64,000 nucleotides of DNA from Agromyces mariniharenae (GCF_008122505.1 NZ_VSSB01000002.1:186001-250000); one strand, 5' to 3'; shown: positions 47,989 through 57,242, numbered from the stretch's first letter. Translations and numbers: made by a program. Notes: generated by a model not told the origin, from the letters alone.

Positions 47989-49820
47989 CCGGGGCATCCG
48001 ACCCGCTGCTCGCCCCGCTCGACGACGACCAGCGGGTGGTGGCCGAGGCGCTCATCGGACCCGTCTGCGTGCTCGCGGGCGCCGGCACCGGCAAGACCCG
48101 GGCGATCACGCACCGGATCGCCTACGGCGTGGCATCCGGGGCCTACGACCCCGCCCGCGTCATGGCGCTCACCTTCACGTCGCGCGCCGCGGCCGAGCTG
48201 CGCGCCCGACTCCGCGCGCTCGGCGCGGGCGGAGTGCAGGCCCGCACGTTCCATGCCGCGGCGCTCGCGCAGCTCAACCACTTCTGGCCGCTCGTGGTCG
48301 GCGGGTCGGCCCCCCGGGTGCTCGAGTACAAGGGACGGCTGCTCGGGGAGGCGGCCGAGCGGATGCGGCTCCGTGTCGACGTGCCCACCCTGCGCGACGT
48401 GGCCTCCGAGATCGAGTGGCGCAAGGTCAGCGTGCTCGGCATGGACGACTACGAGCGACGCGTGGCGTCGCGCGGCGCACCCGGCGACCTCACGGCCGAG
48501 CAGCTCCTCGCGCTCATCGCCGGCTACGAGCAGCTCAAGGACGAGCGCCGCATGCTCGACTTCGAGGACGTGCTGCTCGCCACCGCGGGCATGATCGAGG
48601 CGGAGCCCGCCGTCGCCATGCAGGTGCGCGAGGGCTACCGGCACTTCGTCGTCGACGAGTACCAGGACGTCTCGCCGGCCCAGCAGCAGCTGCTCGACCT
48701 CTGGCTCGGCGGCCGCCGCGACCTCTGCGTGGTCGGCGACGCGAGCCAGACCATCTACTCGTTCGCCGGGGCGACCCCCGAGTACCTGCTCGGCTTCGAG
48801 CGTCGCTACGAGGACGCGACGCTCGTGCGGCTCGAACGCAACTACCGCTCGACGACCGAGATCATCGGCGTCGCCAACCGGCTCATGCGCGGCCGGGCGG
48901 GCGCCCTGCACCTCGAGGCGGTGGCGCCGGCGGGGTCGGTCGCGTCGGCCGGGCACGATGAGCGTCGGGCCGCAGCGGATGCCGCGCCGCTCGGCGGCCG
49001 GCCCGCAGCGGATGCCGGGCCGGGCGTCGAACCCGTCGTGCTCGAGTACCCCGACGAGCTCGCCGAGGCCCGGGCGGCCGCCACCCGCATCCGCGACCGC
49101 ATCGACGCGGGGATCCGGCCCGAGGCGATCGCGGTGCTCATGCGCGTGAACTCGCAGTCGGCGATCCTCGAGCGGGCCCTCGACGAGGTGGGCGTGAGCT
49201 CGCGCGTCCGCGGCGCGGCGCGGTTCTTCGACCAGCCCGAGGTGCGCGAGGCCGTGCACGCGCTGCGCGCGGCGGCGCTCACGATCACGGGCGAGCCGCT
49301 CTTCAAGTCGGTGAGCGACGTGCTGCGGTCGCTCGGATGGACCGTGCAGCCGCCCGAGGGCCCCGGCGCGGTTCGCGCCCGGTGGGAGTCCCTCAACGCG
49401 ATCGCCCGCCTCGTCGACGACGCGCCCGACGGCACGACGTTCCGGGCGTTCGCCGACGACCTGCGCGCCCGCGCCGAGGCGCAGCACGAGCCGACGGTCT
49501 CCGCCGTCACGCTCGCGACCCTGCACTCCGCGAAGGGCCTCGAGTGGGACGAGGTGCACATCGTCGGCCTCGTGGAGGGCATGCTCCCGATCGCGTACGC
49601 GAAGGGCTTCGACGCGATCGACGAGGAGCGCCGGCTGCTCTACGTCGGCATCACGCGGGCACGGCGCCGGCTCTCGCTGAGCTGGGCGCGGGCGGGCGGC
49701 GCGCACCGAGGGGAGCGGGAGCCGTCGCGCTTCCTCCAGGAGCTCCGCACCCGCACTCGGGATGCATCGCGTGCCGATGCGACCGCGGGAGCCCGGCCGG
49801 TCGTGCGCGACCGATCCTGA
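47985..49820 (+). CDS. uvrD2: UvrD2-type DNA helicase
   Basis: 611 residues from GTG 47985. Superfamily 1 helicase with GAGTGKT (32-38), ALTFTSRAAAELRARL, VVDEYQDVSPAQ (about 224), GDASQTIYSFAGA, ERNYRSTTEII, TLHSAKGLEWDEV and LYVGITRARRRLSLSWA. The mycobacterial UvrD2 carries an extra C-terminal HRDC and zinc region; this one ends soon after motif VI. Unlike a typical gene its last 170 bases overlap a convergent gene. A duplicated CGCAGCGGATGCCG (48971, 49004) lies in the linker at about 330-345. Confidence 0.88.
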   Translation: MTGASDPLLAPLDDDQRVVAEALIGPVCVLAGAGTGKTRAITHRIAYGVASGAYDPARVMALTFTSRAAAELRARLRALGAGGVQARTFHAAALAQLNHFWPLVVGGSAPRVLEYKGRLLGEAAERMRLRVDVPTLRDVASEIEWRKVSVLGMDDYERRVASRGAPGDLTAEQLLALIAGYEQLKDERRMLDFEDVLLATAGMIEAEPAVAMQVREGYRHFVVDEYQDVSPAQQQLLDLWLGGRRDLCVVGDASQTIYSFAGATPEYLLGFERRYEDATLVRLERNYRSTTEIIGVANRLMRGRAGALHLEAVAPAGSVASAGHDERRAAADAAPLGGRPAADAGPGVEPVVLEYPDELAEARAAATRIRDRIDAGIRPEAIAVLMRVNSQSAILERALDEVGVSSRVRGAARFFDQPEVREAVHALRAAALTITGEPLFKSVSDVLRSLGWTVQPPEGPGAVRARWESLNAIARLVDDAPDGTTFRAFADDLRARAEAQHEPTVSAVTLATLHSAKGLEWDEVHIVGLVEGMLPIAYAKGFDAIDEERRLLYVGITRARRRLSLSWARAGGAHRGEREPSRFLQELRTRTRDASRADATAGARPVVRDRS

Positions 49821-50589
49821 TCGACGCCGACGCGAGCGCTCCCGGTCCGTGGACACGGCGATCGTCGACGACCGCGACCACGAGTGCCGCCGCCTCGATC
49901 ACCGCGCGGGGGTCGCGCGTGGCCGCCGATCGTCCGGCGAGCTGCGCCGCGATGACCGGCCACGCGGCATCCGCGTCGCGACGCGCGAGCTCGAGGCAGC
50001 GCAGGCACGGGCCCGCACCCGGCTCGACGAGCGGCCCGACCCGCACCCCGGCGTCGTCGAACACGACCGCGAGGTGCGGCACGTCGCGGCGGAGCCACCG
50101 CAGGTGGCGCGCGGGCGGCACGACCCAGTCGGCCGCGACCACGGCGAGGTCGGCCCGGTCGAGCACGGATGCCGCGTCGGGCCCCTCCCCGTCGGCGAAT
50201 CGGCGGGCGCCGCCCTCGAGGTCGACCACCTCGTGACCGAGGAGGGCGAGGTCGGCGGCGATGCGGGCGCCGAGCTCGCCTGTCGCGTCGATCGCCACCA
50301 CGCTGCGCGGCGGACACCCCGCAGCCGATCGTTCCCCACCCTGGGCTGCCGCCTCGAATGCCGGCTCGAGCGCCGCGAGCACCGCGCGCACCCGCTCGCC
50401 GCTGCCGCCGAGCCCGATGCCGATCGTCGTCAGCGTGCCGATGCTCGCGCCGTGCCGCAGGGCCGAGATGAGGCCCGTCTCGAGGTCGCCCGCGTCGCGG
50501 AGCACCACGCGAGCCTCCGTGGCGCCCAGCTGGAGGTCGGCCGGCGTGCGCCAGACGAGGGGGAGGGCCGGGTCGATGCGCGGAGCCAT
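49651..50589 (-). CDS. Orphan E1-like/TOMM cyclodehydratase-like protein
   Basis: 312 residues from ATG 50589. Rossmann-like middle (VVAIDATGELGARIAADLALLGHEVVDLEGG) and a segment GPLVEPGAGPCLRCLELARRDADAAWP are typical of ThiF-like and TOMM leader-binding proteins. A zinc site is suggested by CLRC (195, 198) with a second pair Cys279 and Cys281 in HPECGC. No precursor peptide, oxidase or YcaO gene is nearby. It is the neighbour seen in the Rv3196 position. Its last 170 bases lie antisense to uvrD2, including the second cysteine pair. Confidence 0.75.
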   Translation of the reverse strand: MAPRIDPALPLVWRTPADLQLGATEARVVLRDAGDLETGLISALRHGASIGTLTTIGIGLGGSGERVRAVLAALEPAFEAAAQGGERSAAGCPPRSVVAIDATGELGARIAADLALLGHEVVDLEGGARRFADGEGPDAASVLDRADLAVVAADWVVPPARHLRWLRRDVPHLAVVFDDAGVRVGPLVEPGAGPCLRCLELARRDADAAWPVIAAQLAGRSAATRDPRAVIEAAALVVAVVDDRRVHGPGALASASIRIGRARPAGLPRSHRHAMHPECGCGAPGGSATAPAPLGARRPPAPSSARAGAVPA

Positions 50590-50626
50590 GCCGCGAGCAT
50601 GCCCGAGCGGGGCGCCGCGGCGCGGC

Positions 50627-50751
50627 ATCCGTCCACAGGCGGCACGACCGACCCATGCGCCCACTGGCCGGTCAGGCCTCGGGCCCCGATCCGTCCACAG
50701 GCGGCACGAGCGGGGACGGGCGACCGCCCGCCCGGCCGATCAGGCCTTCGG
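50627..50751 (-). repeat. Duplicated segments downstream of the DUF2342 gene
   Basis: A 21-bp sequence beginning ATCCGTCCACAGG at 50627-50647 is repeated exactly at 50689-50709. GGCCGGTCAGGCCTCGG at 50666-50682 resembles GGCCGATCAGGCCTTCGG at 50734-50751, which contains the stop of the DUF2342 gene. Confidence 0.75.
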
Positions 50752-52116
50752 CTCCTCGCCGTCCTCGCCGGGCGCGGCCGGCGTCTCGCCGCGGAGCAGC
50801 TGCTCGAGCGCCTGGTCGAACTCGTCGTCGGCCTCGGACTCGGCGGTGTCGGTACCGGTGAGCCGTGCGATGAGGCCGCTCGGGTCGTCGATGTCGGCGG
50901 ACGTCGGCAGCAGGTCGGGGTGCGCCCACAGCGCGTCGCGCGCCTCGACGCCGACCGCCTCGGTGACCGCGCGCCACATCGCGGCCGCCTCGCGGAGCCG
51001 GCGCGGTCGCAGCTCGAGGCCCACGAGCGTCGCGAACGCGGACTCGGCCGGGCCGCCCGACGCGCGACGGCGCCGGATGGACTCGGCGATGGCGTCGGAC
51101 TTGGGCAGGCGCCCGGTGGCGTCGGCCGTCACGGCGTCGACCCAGCCCTCGACGAGCGCGAGCATCGTCTCGAGGCGGGCGAGCGCGGACTCCTGCGCCT
51201 CGCTCTTCGGGCGGATGAGGGCGCCGTTCACGACCGCGTCTCGCAGCGCGTCGGTGTTCGACGGGTCGAAGCCCTCCGCGAGCTCCTCGAGGCGTTCGGT
51301 GTCGATGTCGATGCCGCGGGCGAACGCCGTGATCGCGGTGATGAGGTGCAGGCGCAGCCAGCGCGCGTGCCGGAAGAGCCGCGCGTGTGCGAGCTCGCGC
51401 ACGCCGAGGTAGAGCTCCACCTGGTCGGTGGGGATGTCGAGGCCGTCGCCGAACTCGGCGACGTTCTGGGGGATGAGCGCCGCGCGACCGTCGGTCTGCA
51501 GCGGGATGCCGACGTCGCCGCCCGAGACGACCTCGTCGGCCAGCTGCCCGACGACCTGGCCGAGCTGCATGGCGAACAGTGCGCCGCCGATGCCGCGCAT
51601 CATGCGGCTCGCGCCCTGGATCATCGACTTCAGCTCCTCGGGCGCCTGCTCGCTCATGACGCGCGTGAGCGAGTCGGAGATGCTGAGCGCCACCGGCTCC
51701 GCGAGCTGCGACCAGACGGGCATGGTCGCCGCGACCCACGCGCGACGCGTGAGCAGCTCGGGGGTGTCGGGGAGGCCTCCGAAGTCGACGACCTCGTCGA
51801 GCCAGAGCGCCGCCACCTGCAGCGCCTGGTCGAGCCGGGCGCGCTCCTCGGGCGTGATCTGCCGCTGCTCGGATGCCGCGCGGTCCTCGCCCTGGCGCAG
51901 CGCGAGGCTCCAGTCGATGCCCTCGTCGCCGCGGTTCATCGCCTGCTGCAGCTGCCCGAACAGCGCGGCGATGCTCGCCGGATCGTTGGGCAGCCCCGCG
52001 GCGCCGGCGAGCCGCGACGGATCGATGCCGCCCGACCCCGACAGCAGCTCGCGGAGCATCTCGCGGAACTCCTCCTCGGGGTCCCGGTCGAAGGGCTCGT
52101 CGTCCCGATCGGCCAC
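50740..52116 (-). CDS. DUF2342/TIGR03624-type putative zinc metalloprotease
   Basis: 458 residues from GTG 52116 with GGAGGTG seven bases upstream. The family feature VELYLGVRELAHARLFRHARWLRLHL (about 228-254), with RELAHARLF like a variant zinc-binding helix, is the main clue. FGQLQQAMN, MGRG-like helices and an acidic C-terminal tail follow. It is the Rv3195 equivalent, divergent from the PDZ/Lon-like gene as in mycobacteria. Activity is not established for the family. TACGGT at 52144-52149 (minus) may be its -10. Confidence 0.85.
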   Translation of the reverse strand: MADRDDEPFDRDPEEEFREMLRELLSGSGGIDPSRLAGAAGLPNDPASIAALFGQLQQAMNRGDEGIDWSLALRQGEDRAASEQRQITPEERARLDQALQVAALWLDEVVDFGGLPDTPELLTRRAWVAATMPVWSQLAEPVALSISDSLTRVMSEQAPEELKSMIQGASRMMRGIGGALFAMQLGQVVGQLADEVVSGGDVGIPLQTDGRAALIPQNVAEFGDGLDIPTDQVELYLGVRELAHARLFRHARWLRLHLITAITAFARGIDIDTERLEELAEGFDPSNTDALRDAVVNGALIRPKSEAQESALARLETMLALVEGWVDAVTADATGRLPKSDAIAESIRRRRASGGPAESAFATLVGLELRPRRLREAAAMWRAVTEAVGVEARDALWAHPDLLPTSADIDDPSGLIARLTGTDTAESEADDEFDQALEQLLRGETPAAPGEDGEEPKA

Positions 52117-52185
52117 GTGCGCCACCTCCAGTCGCGTCACTTCAACCGTAGCCCCGGCGCTCAGGCGCGCGTCTGGGAAATGGCC

Positions 52186-52191
52186 TAGGCT
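52186..52191 (+). promoter_or_regulatory. Candidate -10 (TAGGCT) for YlbL-type gene
   Basis: TAGGCT 81 bases before ATG 52273, back-to-back with TACGGT of the minus-strand gene. Confidence 0.4.
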
Positions 52192-52272
52192 GGGCCTTCC
52201 GGCTGTCCGCCCTTCGCGAACATCGCCGCCCGGCGCCCCAGGCGGCGTCCGGCCCGCCCCGGAAGGAATCGG

Positions 52273-53376
52273 ATGGCCCTCTTCGACGACGACCCGTCGC
52301 CGCGCCCGCGCGCCCGTTCGCGCCGGGAGCGGATCGGCGGCATCGCGATCATCGTCGCCGTCCTCATCGGCGTGCTGTTCGCCCTGCTCCCGTCGCCGTA
52401 CGTCATCGAGCAGCCCGGGCCGGTCTACGACACGTTGGGCGTCGCCGAGCACGACGGCGACGAGGTGCCCCTCATCGAGATCCCCGACGAGGAGACCTTC
52501 CCCACCGACGGCGAGCTGAACCTGCTCACGGTGACCGTGCTCGGCCGCCCGGGGCAGACGCCGAACTGGCTCGAGGTGCTCGGCGCCTGGTTCGACCGCA
52601 CGCGCTCCGCGGTGCCCGTCGAGGCGATCTTCCCGCCCGGCGTCACCGACGAGGACCGCGACGCGCAGAACGAGGCGGCCATGGTCGACTCGCAGCAGGA
52701 CGCGATCGCGGCCGCCCTCGTCGAGCTCGGCTACGACTTCCCGCGCGACGTCACCGTCGCGGGCATCCTCGACGACTCGCCCGCGGCGGGCGTGCTCGAG
52801 GAGGGCGATGTCATCGCCGAGGTCAACGGCGACCCGGTGAACTCCATCGACGAGCTGCGCGCCGCGGTGCGCGAGAACGGCGCGGATGCGCCGGCCGAGT
52901 TGTCGGTCGTGCGCGACGGCGCGCCGCTCACGGTGCAGGTGACGCCCGTCGATCGCGACGGCACGGTCGTGCTCGGCGTCGGCGTGCGGATGGTCTACGC
53001 GTTCCCGATCGACGTCGAGCTCCAGCTCGACAACGTCGGCGGCCCGAGCGCGGGCATGATGTTCGCGCTCGGCATCATCGACAAGCTCACGCCGGGCGCC
53101 ATGACGGGCGGCGAGATCATCGCCGGCACGGGCACCATCGACTCCGCGGGGGAGGTCGGGGCCATCGGCGGCGTCCGGCAGAAGCTCTGGGGCGCCGAGG
53201 AGGTGGGCGCCGACTGGTTCCTCTCGCCCGCCGGGAACTGTGACGAGGTCGTGGGACATGTCCCCGACGGCATCCGCGTGTTCGCCGTCGAGACCCTCGA
53301 CGAGGCGCGCACCATCGTCGAGACGATCGGCGAACGCGGCGACACCTCCGGATTCGCGTCCTGCGAGGCATCCTGA
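52273..53376 (+). CDS. YlbL-type PDZ/Lon-like serine protease
   Basis: 367 residues. Membrane anchor at about 22-42 (IGGIAIIVAVLIGVLFALLP), a PDZ domain at about 155-235 (GILDDSPAAGVLEEGDVIAEVNG) and a Lon S16 protease domain with catalytic Ser in GGPSAGMMFALG (about 261) and Lys in GGVRQKLWGA (about 305). Cleavage site substrates are unknown; the protein probably works outside the membrane in quality control. Divergent from the DUF2342 gene. Confidence 0.93.
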   Translation: MALFDDDPSPRPRARSRRERIGGIAIIVAVLIGVLFALLPSPYVIEQPGPVYDTLGVAEHDGDEVPLIEIPDEETFPTDGELNLLTVTVLGRPGQTPNWLEVLGAWFDRTRSAVPVEAIFPPGVTDEDRDAQNEAAMVDSQQDAIAAALVELGYDFPRDVTVAGILDDSPAAGVLEEGDVIAEVNGDPVNSIDELRAAVRENGADAPAELSVVRDGAPLTVQVTPVDRDGTVVLGVGVRMVYAFPIDVELQLDNVGGPSAGMMFALGIIDKLTPGAMTGGEIIAGTGTIDSAGEVGAIGGVRQKLWGAEEVGADWFLSPAGNCDEVVGHVPDGIRVFAVETLDEARTIVETIGERGDTSGFASCEAS

Positions 53377-53427
53377 GGCGTCGCTGACAGCGAACGGCCG
53401 AACAGCCGTTTCCAAGCATCGCGACCC

Positions 53428-53433
53428 TAGGAT
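53428..53433 (+). promoter_or_regulatory. Candidate -10 (TAGGAT) for UPF0182 gene
   Basis: TAGGAT 42 bases before GTG 53476; GAGGCCGAG is the probable ribosome site. Confidence 0.4.
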
Positions 53434-53475
53434 GGAATCCCGAGCCCCCACAGCGACCCCGAACAGAGGCCGAGA

Positions 53476-56382
53476 GTGTCAGCACAGACGCAAGAACCGA
53501 GGATTCCGCGACGCCGCGCGCCGATCCTGATCACGATCGGGGTCGTCGCCCTGCTGGTGATCGGGTTCTTCGTGTTCGTCGGACTCTACGCCGACGTCCT
53601 CTGGTACGACCAGCTCGGATTCCTGAACGTGCTCACCACGGAATGGGTCGCCCGGATCGTCCTGTTCCTGGTGGGCTTCATCGCGATGGCCGTGCCCGTC
53701 TGGGCGTCGATCCAGATCGCGTACCGCACGCGCCCCGTCTACGCGAAGCTCAACTCGCAGCTCGACCGCTACCAGGAGGTCTTCGAGCCGTTGCGCCGCC
53801 TCGCGATGTACGGCATCCCGGCCGTGCTCGGCATCTTCGCTGGCGTCTCGGCGTCGAGCCGGTGGGAGCTCACGCTCATGTGGCTCAACCGCACGCCGTT
53901 CGGCACGACCGACCCCCAGTTCGGCTTCGACGTGGGCTTCTACGTCTTCGAGCTCCCCTTCTACCGCTCGATCGTCGGGTTCGCCTCGGCCGTCGTGCTG
54001 CTCTCGCTCCTGCTCGTCATCGCGACGAACTACCTCTACGGCTCGATCCGCGTGAGCGGGCGCGAGGTCGTCATCTCGAAGTCGGCGCGCATCCAGATCG
54101 CCGTGACGGCGGGCATCTACCTGCTGCTGCAGGCGATCAGCATCTGGTTCGACCAGTACGCGACCGTCACCGAGAACTCGACGCTCATGACCGGTGCGGC
54201 ATACACCGACGTCAACGCCGTGATCCCCGGTCGCGGCATCCTCGCGGCCATCGCCGCCGTGGTGGCGCTGCTCTTCTTCGTGACCGCGATCATCGGGCGC
54301 TGGCGGCTGCCGCTCATCGGCACCGCGCTGCTCATCGTGTCGAGCCTCATCATCGGCTCGCTCTACCCGTGGGTGATCCAGCGCTTCCAGGTCGACCCGA
54401 GCGCGCGTTCGCTCGAGGCGCCCTACATCGAACGCAACATCGACCTCACGCGCGACGCCTACGGGGTCGACGACATCGAGACGATCCCGTTCGAGGCCGA
54501 AACCGATGCCGAGCCCGGCGCGCTGCGATCGGATGCCGCCACGACGGCGAACATCCGCCTGATGGACCCGCTCGTGATCAGCCCGGCGTTCCAGCAGCTC
54601 CAGCAGTTCCGCCAGTACTACCAGTTCCCCGATGCGCTCGACGTCGACCGCTACGACATCGACGGCACCACGCAGGACACCGTCGTCGCGGTGCGCGACC
54701 TCGCCCTCTCGGGCCTCGGCGACGCCGAGACGTGGTTCAACTCGCACATCGTCTACACGCACGGCTACGGACTCGTCGCGGCGGCGGGCAACCAGCGCTC
54801 GGTCGACGGCCAGCCCGTGTTCCTGCAGTCGGGCATCCCCTCGACGGGCTCGCTCGGCGAGTTCGAGCCTCGCGTCTACTTCGGCGAGGACTCGCCGGCG
54901 TACTCCATCGTGGGTGCGCCCGAGGGTGCCGACCCGGTCGAGCTCGACTACCCGGCCGGCGCCTCGAGCGACGAGCAGACCTACACGACGTTCGAGGGCG
55001 ACGGCGGCCCGGCGCTCGACAACGTCTTCACGAAGCTCGTCTACGCGCTGAAGTTCCAGTCCGAGCAGATCTTCCTCTCCGACGCCGTCAACGACGACTC
55101 GCAGATCCTCTACGACCGCGACCCGATCGAGCGCGTGAAGAAGGTCGCCCCGTACCTCACGCTCGACTCCGACAGCTACCCGTCGGTCGTCGACGGTCGC
55201 GTGGTCTGGATCGTCGACGGCTACACCCTCACCGACCAGTACCCGTACTCGAACAAGGTGAGCATGAGCGAGGCGATCGCCGACAGCGAGGGCCTGCCGC
55301 AGTCGCTGCCGTTCGACGAGGTCAACTACATCCGCAACTCGGTGAAGGCCACGGTCGACGCCTACGACGGCTCCGTCACGCTCTACGCCTGGGACGACGA
55401 GGACCCGATCCTCCAGACCTGGCAGAAGATCTTCCCGTCGACGCTCGAGCCGATGAGCGAGATGTCGGGCGCGCTGCTCAGCCACGTGCGCTACCCGGCC
55501 GACCTCTTCAAGATGCAGCGCGCCGTCCTCGGCCGGTACCACGTGACCAACCCGGGCTCGTTCTACTCGCGTGAAGACGCGTGGACCACGCCGAACGACC
55601 CGACCGCGGCCTCGAACACGCAGCTGCTGCAGCCGCCGTACTACCTCACCATGCAGATGCCCGGGCAGGACGTGCCGGCGTACTCGCTGTACTCCACGTT
55701 CATCCCCGAGGCCCGCGGCGAGCAGAGCCGCAACGTGCTGCGCGGCTACCTCGCGGTGGACTCCGACGCCGGTTCGACCGACGGCGAGCGGGCCGAGGGC
55801 TACGGCACGCTGCGCCTGCTGACCCTGCCCGAAGACGACAACGTGCCGGGCCCCGGCCAGGTGCAGAACACCTTCAACGGCGATCCGACGGTGTCGCAGT
55901 CGCTGAACCTGCTGAAGCAGGGGCAGTCCGAGGTGATCAACGGCAACCTGCTCACGGTGCCCGTCGGCGGCGGCCTGCTCTACGTGCAGCCGGTGTACGT
56001 GAAGTCGACCGGCAACACGAGCTATCCGCTGCTGCAGAAGGTGCTCGTGGCGTTCGGCGACCAGATCGCGTTCCAGGACACGCTCGACCTCGCGCTCGAC
56101 GTGCTGTTCGGCGGCGACTCCGGCGCCGCAGCCGGCGACGAGGAGGTGGAGCCCGGCACCACGCCGACGACGCCACCCGAGGGCGGCGAGCAGCCGACGA
56201 CCCCGACCGTGCCCGACGACGAGACCCAGGCGCTGCTCAACGAGGCGAAGGTCGCGCTGCAGAACAAGCAGGCCGCCCTCGCCGAGGGCGACTGGGCCGC
56301 GTACGGCGCCGCCGACGCGCAGCTCGCCGAGATCATCGCCCAGCTCATCGAGCTGAACCAGCCCGACACGAACCCGCAGTAG
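53476..56382 (+). CDS. UPF0182 family membrane protein
   Basis: 968 residues from GTG 53476. The first 300 residues hold about seven membrane helices (ILITIGVVALLVIGFFVFVG, then LYADVLWYDQLGFLNVL), and the rest is a large extracytoplasmic domain with conserved LMDPLVISPAF, YTHGYGLVAA, YFGE and QKIFPSTLEPM-like segments. The C-terminal 60 residues are Pro/Thr-rich and end in an Ala-rich helix. UPF0182 is widespread in actinobacteria, function unknown. The methyltransferase begins two bases after its stop. Confidence 0.95.
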   Translation: MSAQTQEPRIPRRRAPILITIGVVALLVIGFFVFVGLYADVLWYDQLGFLNVLTTEWVARIVLFLVGFIAMAVPVWASIQIAYRTRPVYAKLNSQLDRYQEVFEPLRRLAMYGIPAVLGIFAGVSASSRWELTLMWLNRTPFGTTDPQFGFDVGFYVFELPFYRSIVGFASAVVLLSLLLVIATNYLYGSIRVSGREVVISKSARIQIAVTAGIYLLLQAISIWFDQYATVTENSTLMTGAAYTDVNAVIPGRGILAAIAAVVALLFFVTAIIGRWRLPLIGTALLIVSSLIIGSLYPWVIQRFQVDPSARSLEAPYIERNIDLTRDAYGVDDIETIPFEAETDAEPGALRSDAATTANIRLMDPLVISPAFQQLQQFRQYYQFPDALDVDRYDIDGTTQDTVVAVRDLALSGLGDAETWFNSHIVYTHGYGLVAAAGNQRSVDGQPVFLQSGIPSTGSLGEFEPRVYFGEDSPAYSIVGAPEGADPVELDYPAGASSDEQTYTTFEGDGGPALDNVFTKLVYALKFQSEQIFLSDAVNDDSQILYDRDPIERVKKVAPYLTLDSDSYPSVVDGRVVWIVDGYTLTDQYPYSNKVSMSEAIADSEGLPQSLPFDEVNYIRNSVKATVDAYDGSVTLYAWDDEDPILQTWQKIFPSTLEPMSEMSGALLSHVRYPADLFKMQRAVLGRYHVTNPGSFYSREDAWTTPNDPTAASNTQLLQPPYYLTMQMPGQDVPAYSLYSTFIPEARGEQSRNVLRGYLAVDSDAGSTDGERAEGYGTLRLLTLPEDDNVPGPGQVQNTFNGDPTVSQSLNLLKQGQSEVINGNLLTVPVGGGLLYVQPVYVKSTGNTSYPLLQKVLVAFGDQIAFQDTLDLALDVLFGGDSGAAAGDEEVEPGTTPTTPPEGGEQPTTPTVPDDETQALLNEAKVALQNKQAALAEGDWAAYGAADAQLAEIIAQLIELNQPDTNPQ

Positions 56383-56384
56383 CC

Positions 56385-57242
56385 GTGGACGTCGACCTCC
56401 GCGGCGGTGACTGGCTCGACGACAACCGCGCCAACTGGGACGAGCGCGTGCCCGTGCACGTCGCGTCCGAGTTCTACGATCGGTCGCCCCTGCGCCGGGG
56501 CGACGGCGTGCTCGACCCGATCGCGCGGGCGGGCGTCGACCGCCTGTTCCCGAACGGCATGCGCGACGTGCGCGTGCTGCACCTGCAGTGCCACTTCGGC
56601 TCGGACACGCTCTCGCTCGCGAACCGCGGCGCGAGCGTGGTCGGCCTCGACTTCTCGCGGCCGGCGGTCGAGGAGGCGCGGCGCATGGCGGCCGAGCTCG
56701 GCGTCGACGATCGAGCCCGGTTCGTCGAGGCGAACCTCTACGACGCGCGGCACCTGCTGCCCGAGCCCGAGTCGTTCGACCTCGTCTTCACGACGTGGGG
56801 CACGATCGGCTGGCTGCCCGACGTCGCGGAGTGGGCGCGCATCATCGCCTGGTTCCTGAAGCCCGGCGGACGCCTCTACTTCGCCGACGGGCACCCCTCG
56901 GCGTTCGTCTTCGATGGCGACGGCGGCCCCGGCGGCCTGCCCGTGTTCCAGTTCCCGTACTCGAATCCCGAGCCCGACGTGCTCGAGGACGCGAGCGACT
57001 ACGCGGACCGCGACGTGGCGATCTCGAACGCCCGTACGTGGGAGTGGATGCATCCGCTCGCCGAGGTGCTCGGGGCCCTGCGCGACGCGGGACTCTCGAT
57101 CGACGCGTTCGACGAGCACTACCAGGTGCCGTGGCAGATCTTCCCGGTCACGGTGCCGGTCGGCGACGGCATGTTCGGCTGGCCGTCCGAGCGGTGGCTC
57201 CCGCTCTCGTACGAGGTCGTCGCGACGGCCCGGCAGCGCTGA
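56385..57242 (+). CDS. Class I SAM-dependent methyltransferase
   Basis: 285 residues from GTG 56385. Methyltransferase type 11 fold: NRANWDERVPVHVASEFYD N-terminus, VLHLQCHFGSDTLSLANRGASVVGLDFS (SAM motif I, about 66-93), RFVEANLYD and FDLVFTTWGTIGWLPD, then LKPGGRLYFADGHP. The acceptor is not evident. It is co-transcribed with the UPF0182 gene. Its last nine codons are the start of a 69-bp repeat array running past the stop. Confidence 0.88.
   Translation: MDVDLRGGDWLDDNRANWDERVPVHVASEFYDRSPLRRGDGVLDPIARAGVDRLFPNGMRDVRVLHLQCHFGSDTLSLANRGASVVGLDFSRPAVEEARRMAAELGVDDRARFVEANLYDARHLLPEPESFDLVFTTWGTIGWLPDVAEWARIIAWFLKPGGRLYFADGHPSAFVFDGDGGPGGLPVFQFPYSNPEPDVLEDASDYADRDVAISNARTWEWMHPLAEVLGALRDAGLSIDAFDEHYQVPWQIFPVTVPVGDGMFGWPSERWLPLSYEVVATARQR

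Noticed and set aside
49651..50589. Complete azole-peptide (TOMM/bacteriocin) biosynthetic cluster
   Set aside because: Only one E1-like protein is present; there is no precursor, YcaO, dehydrogenase or transporter nearby.
53479..55542. Long minus-strand frame across UPF0182
   Set aside because: Same shadow pattern; the plus-strand UPF0182 protein is clearly the real gene.
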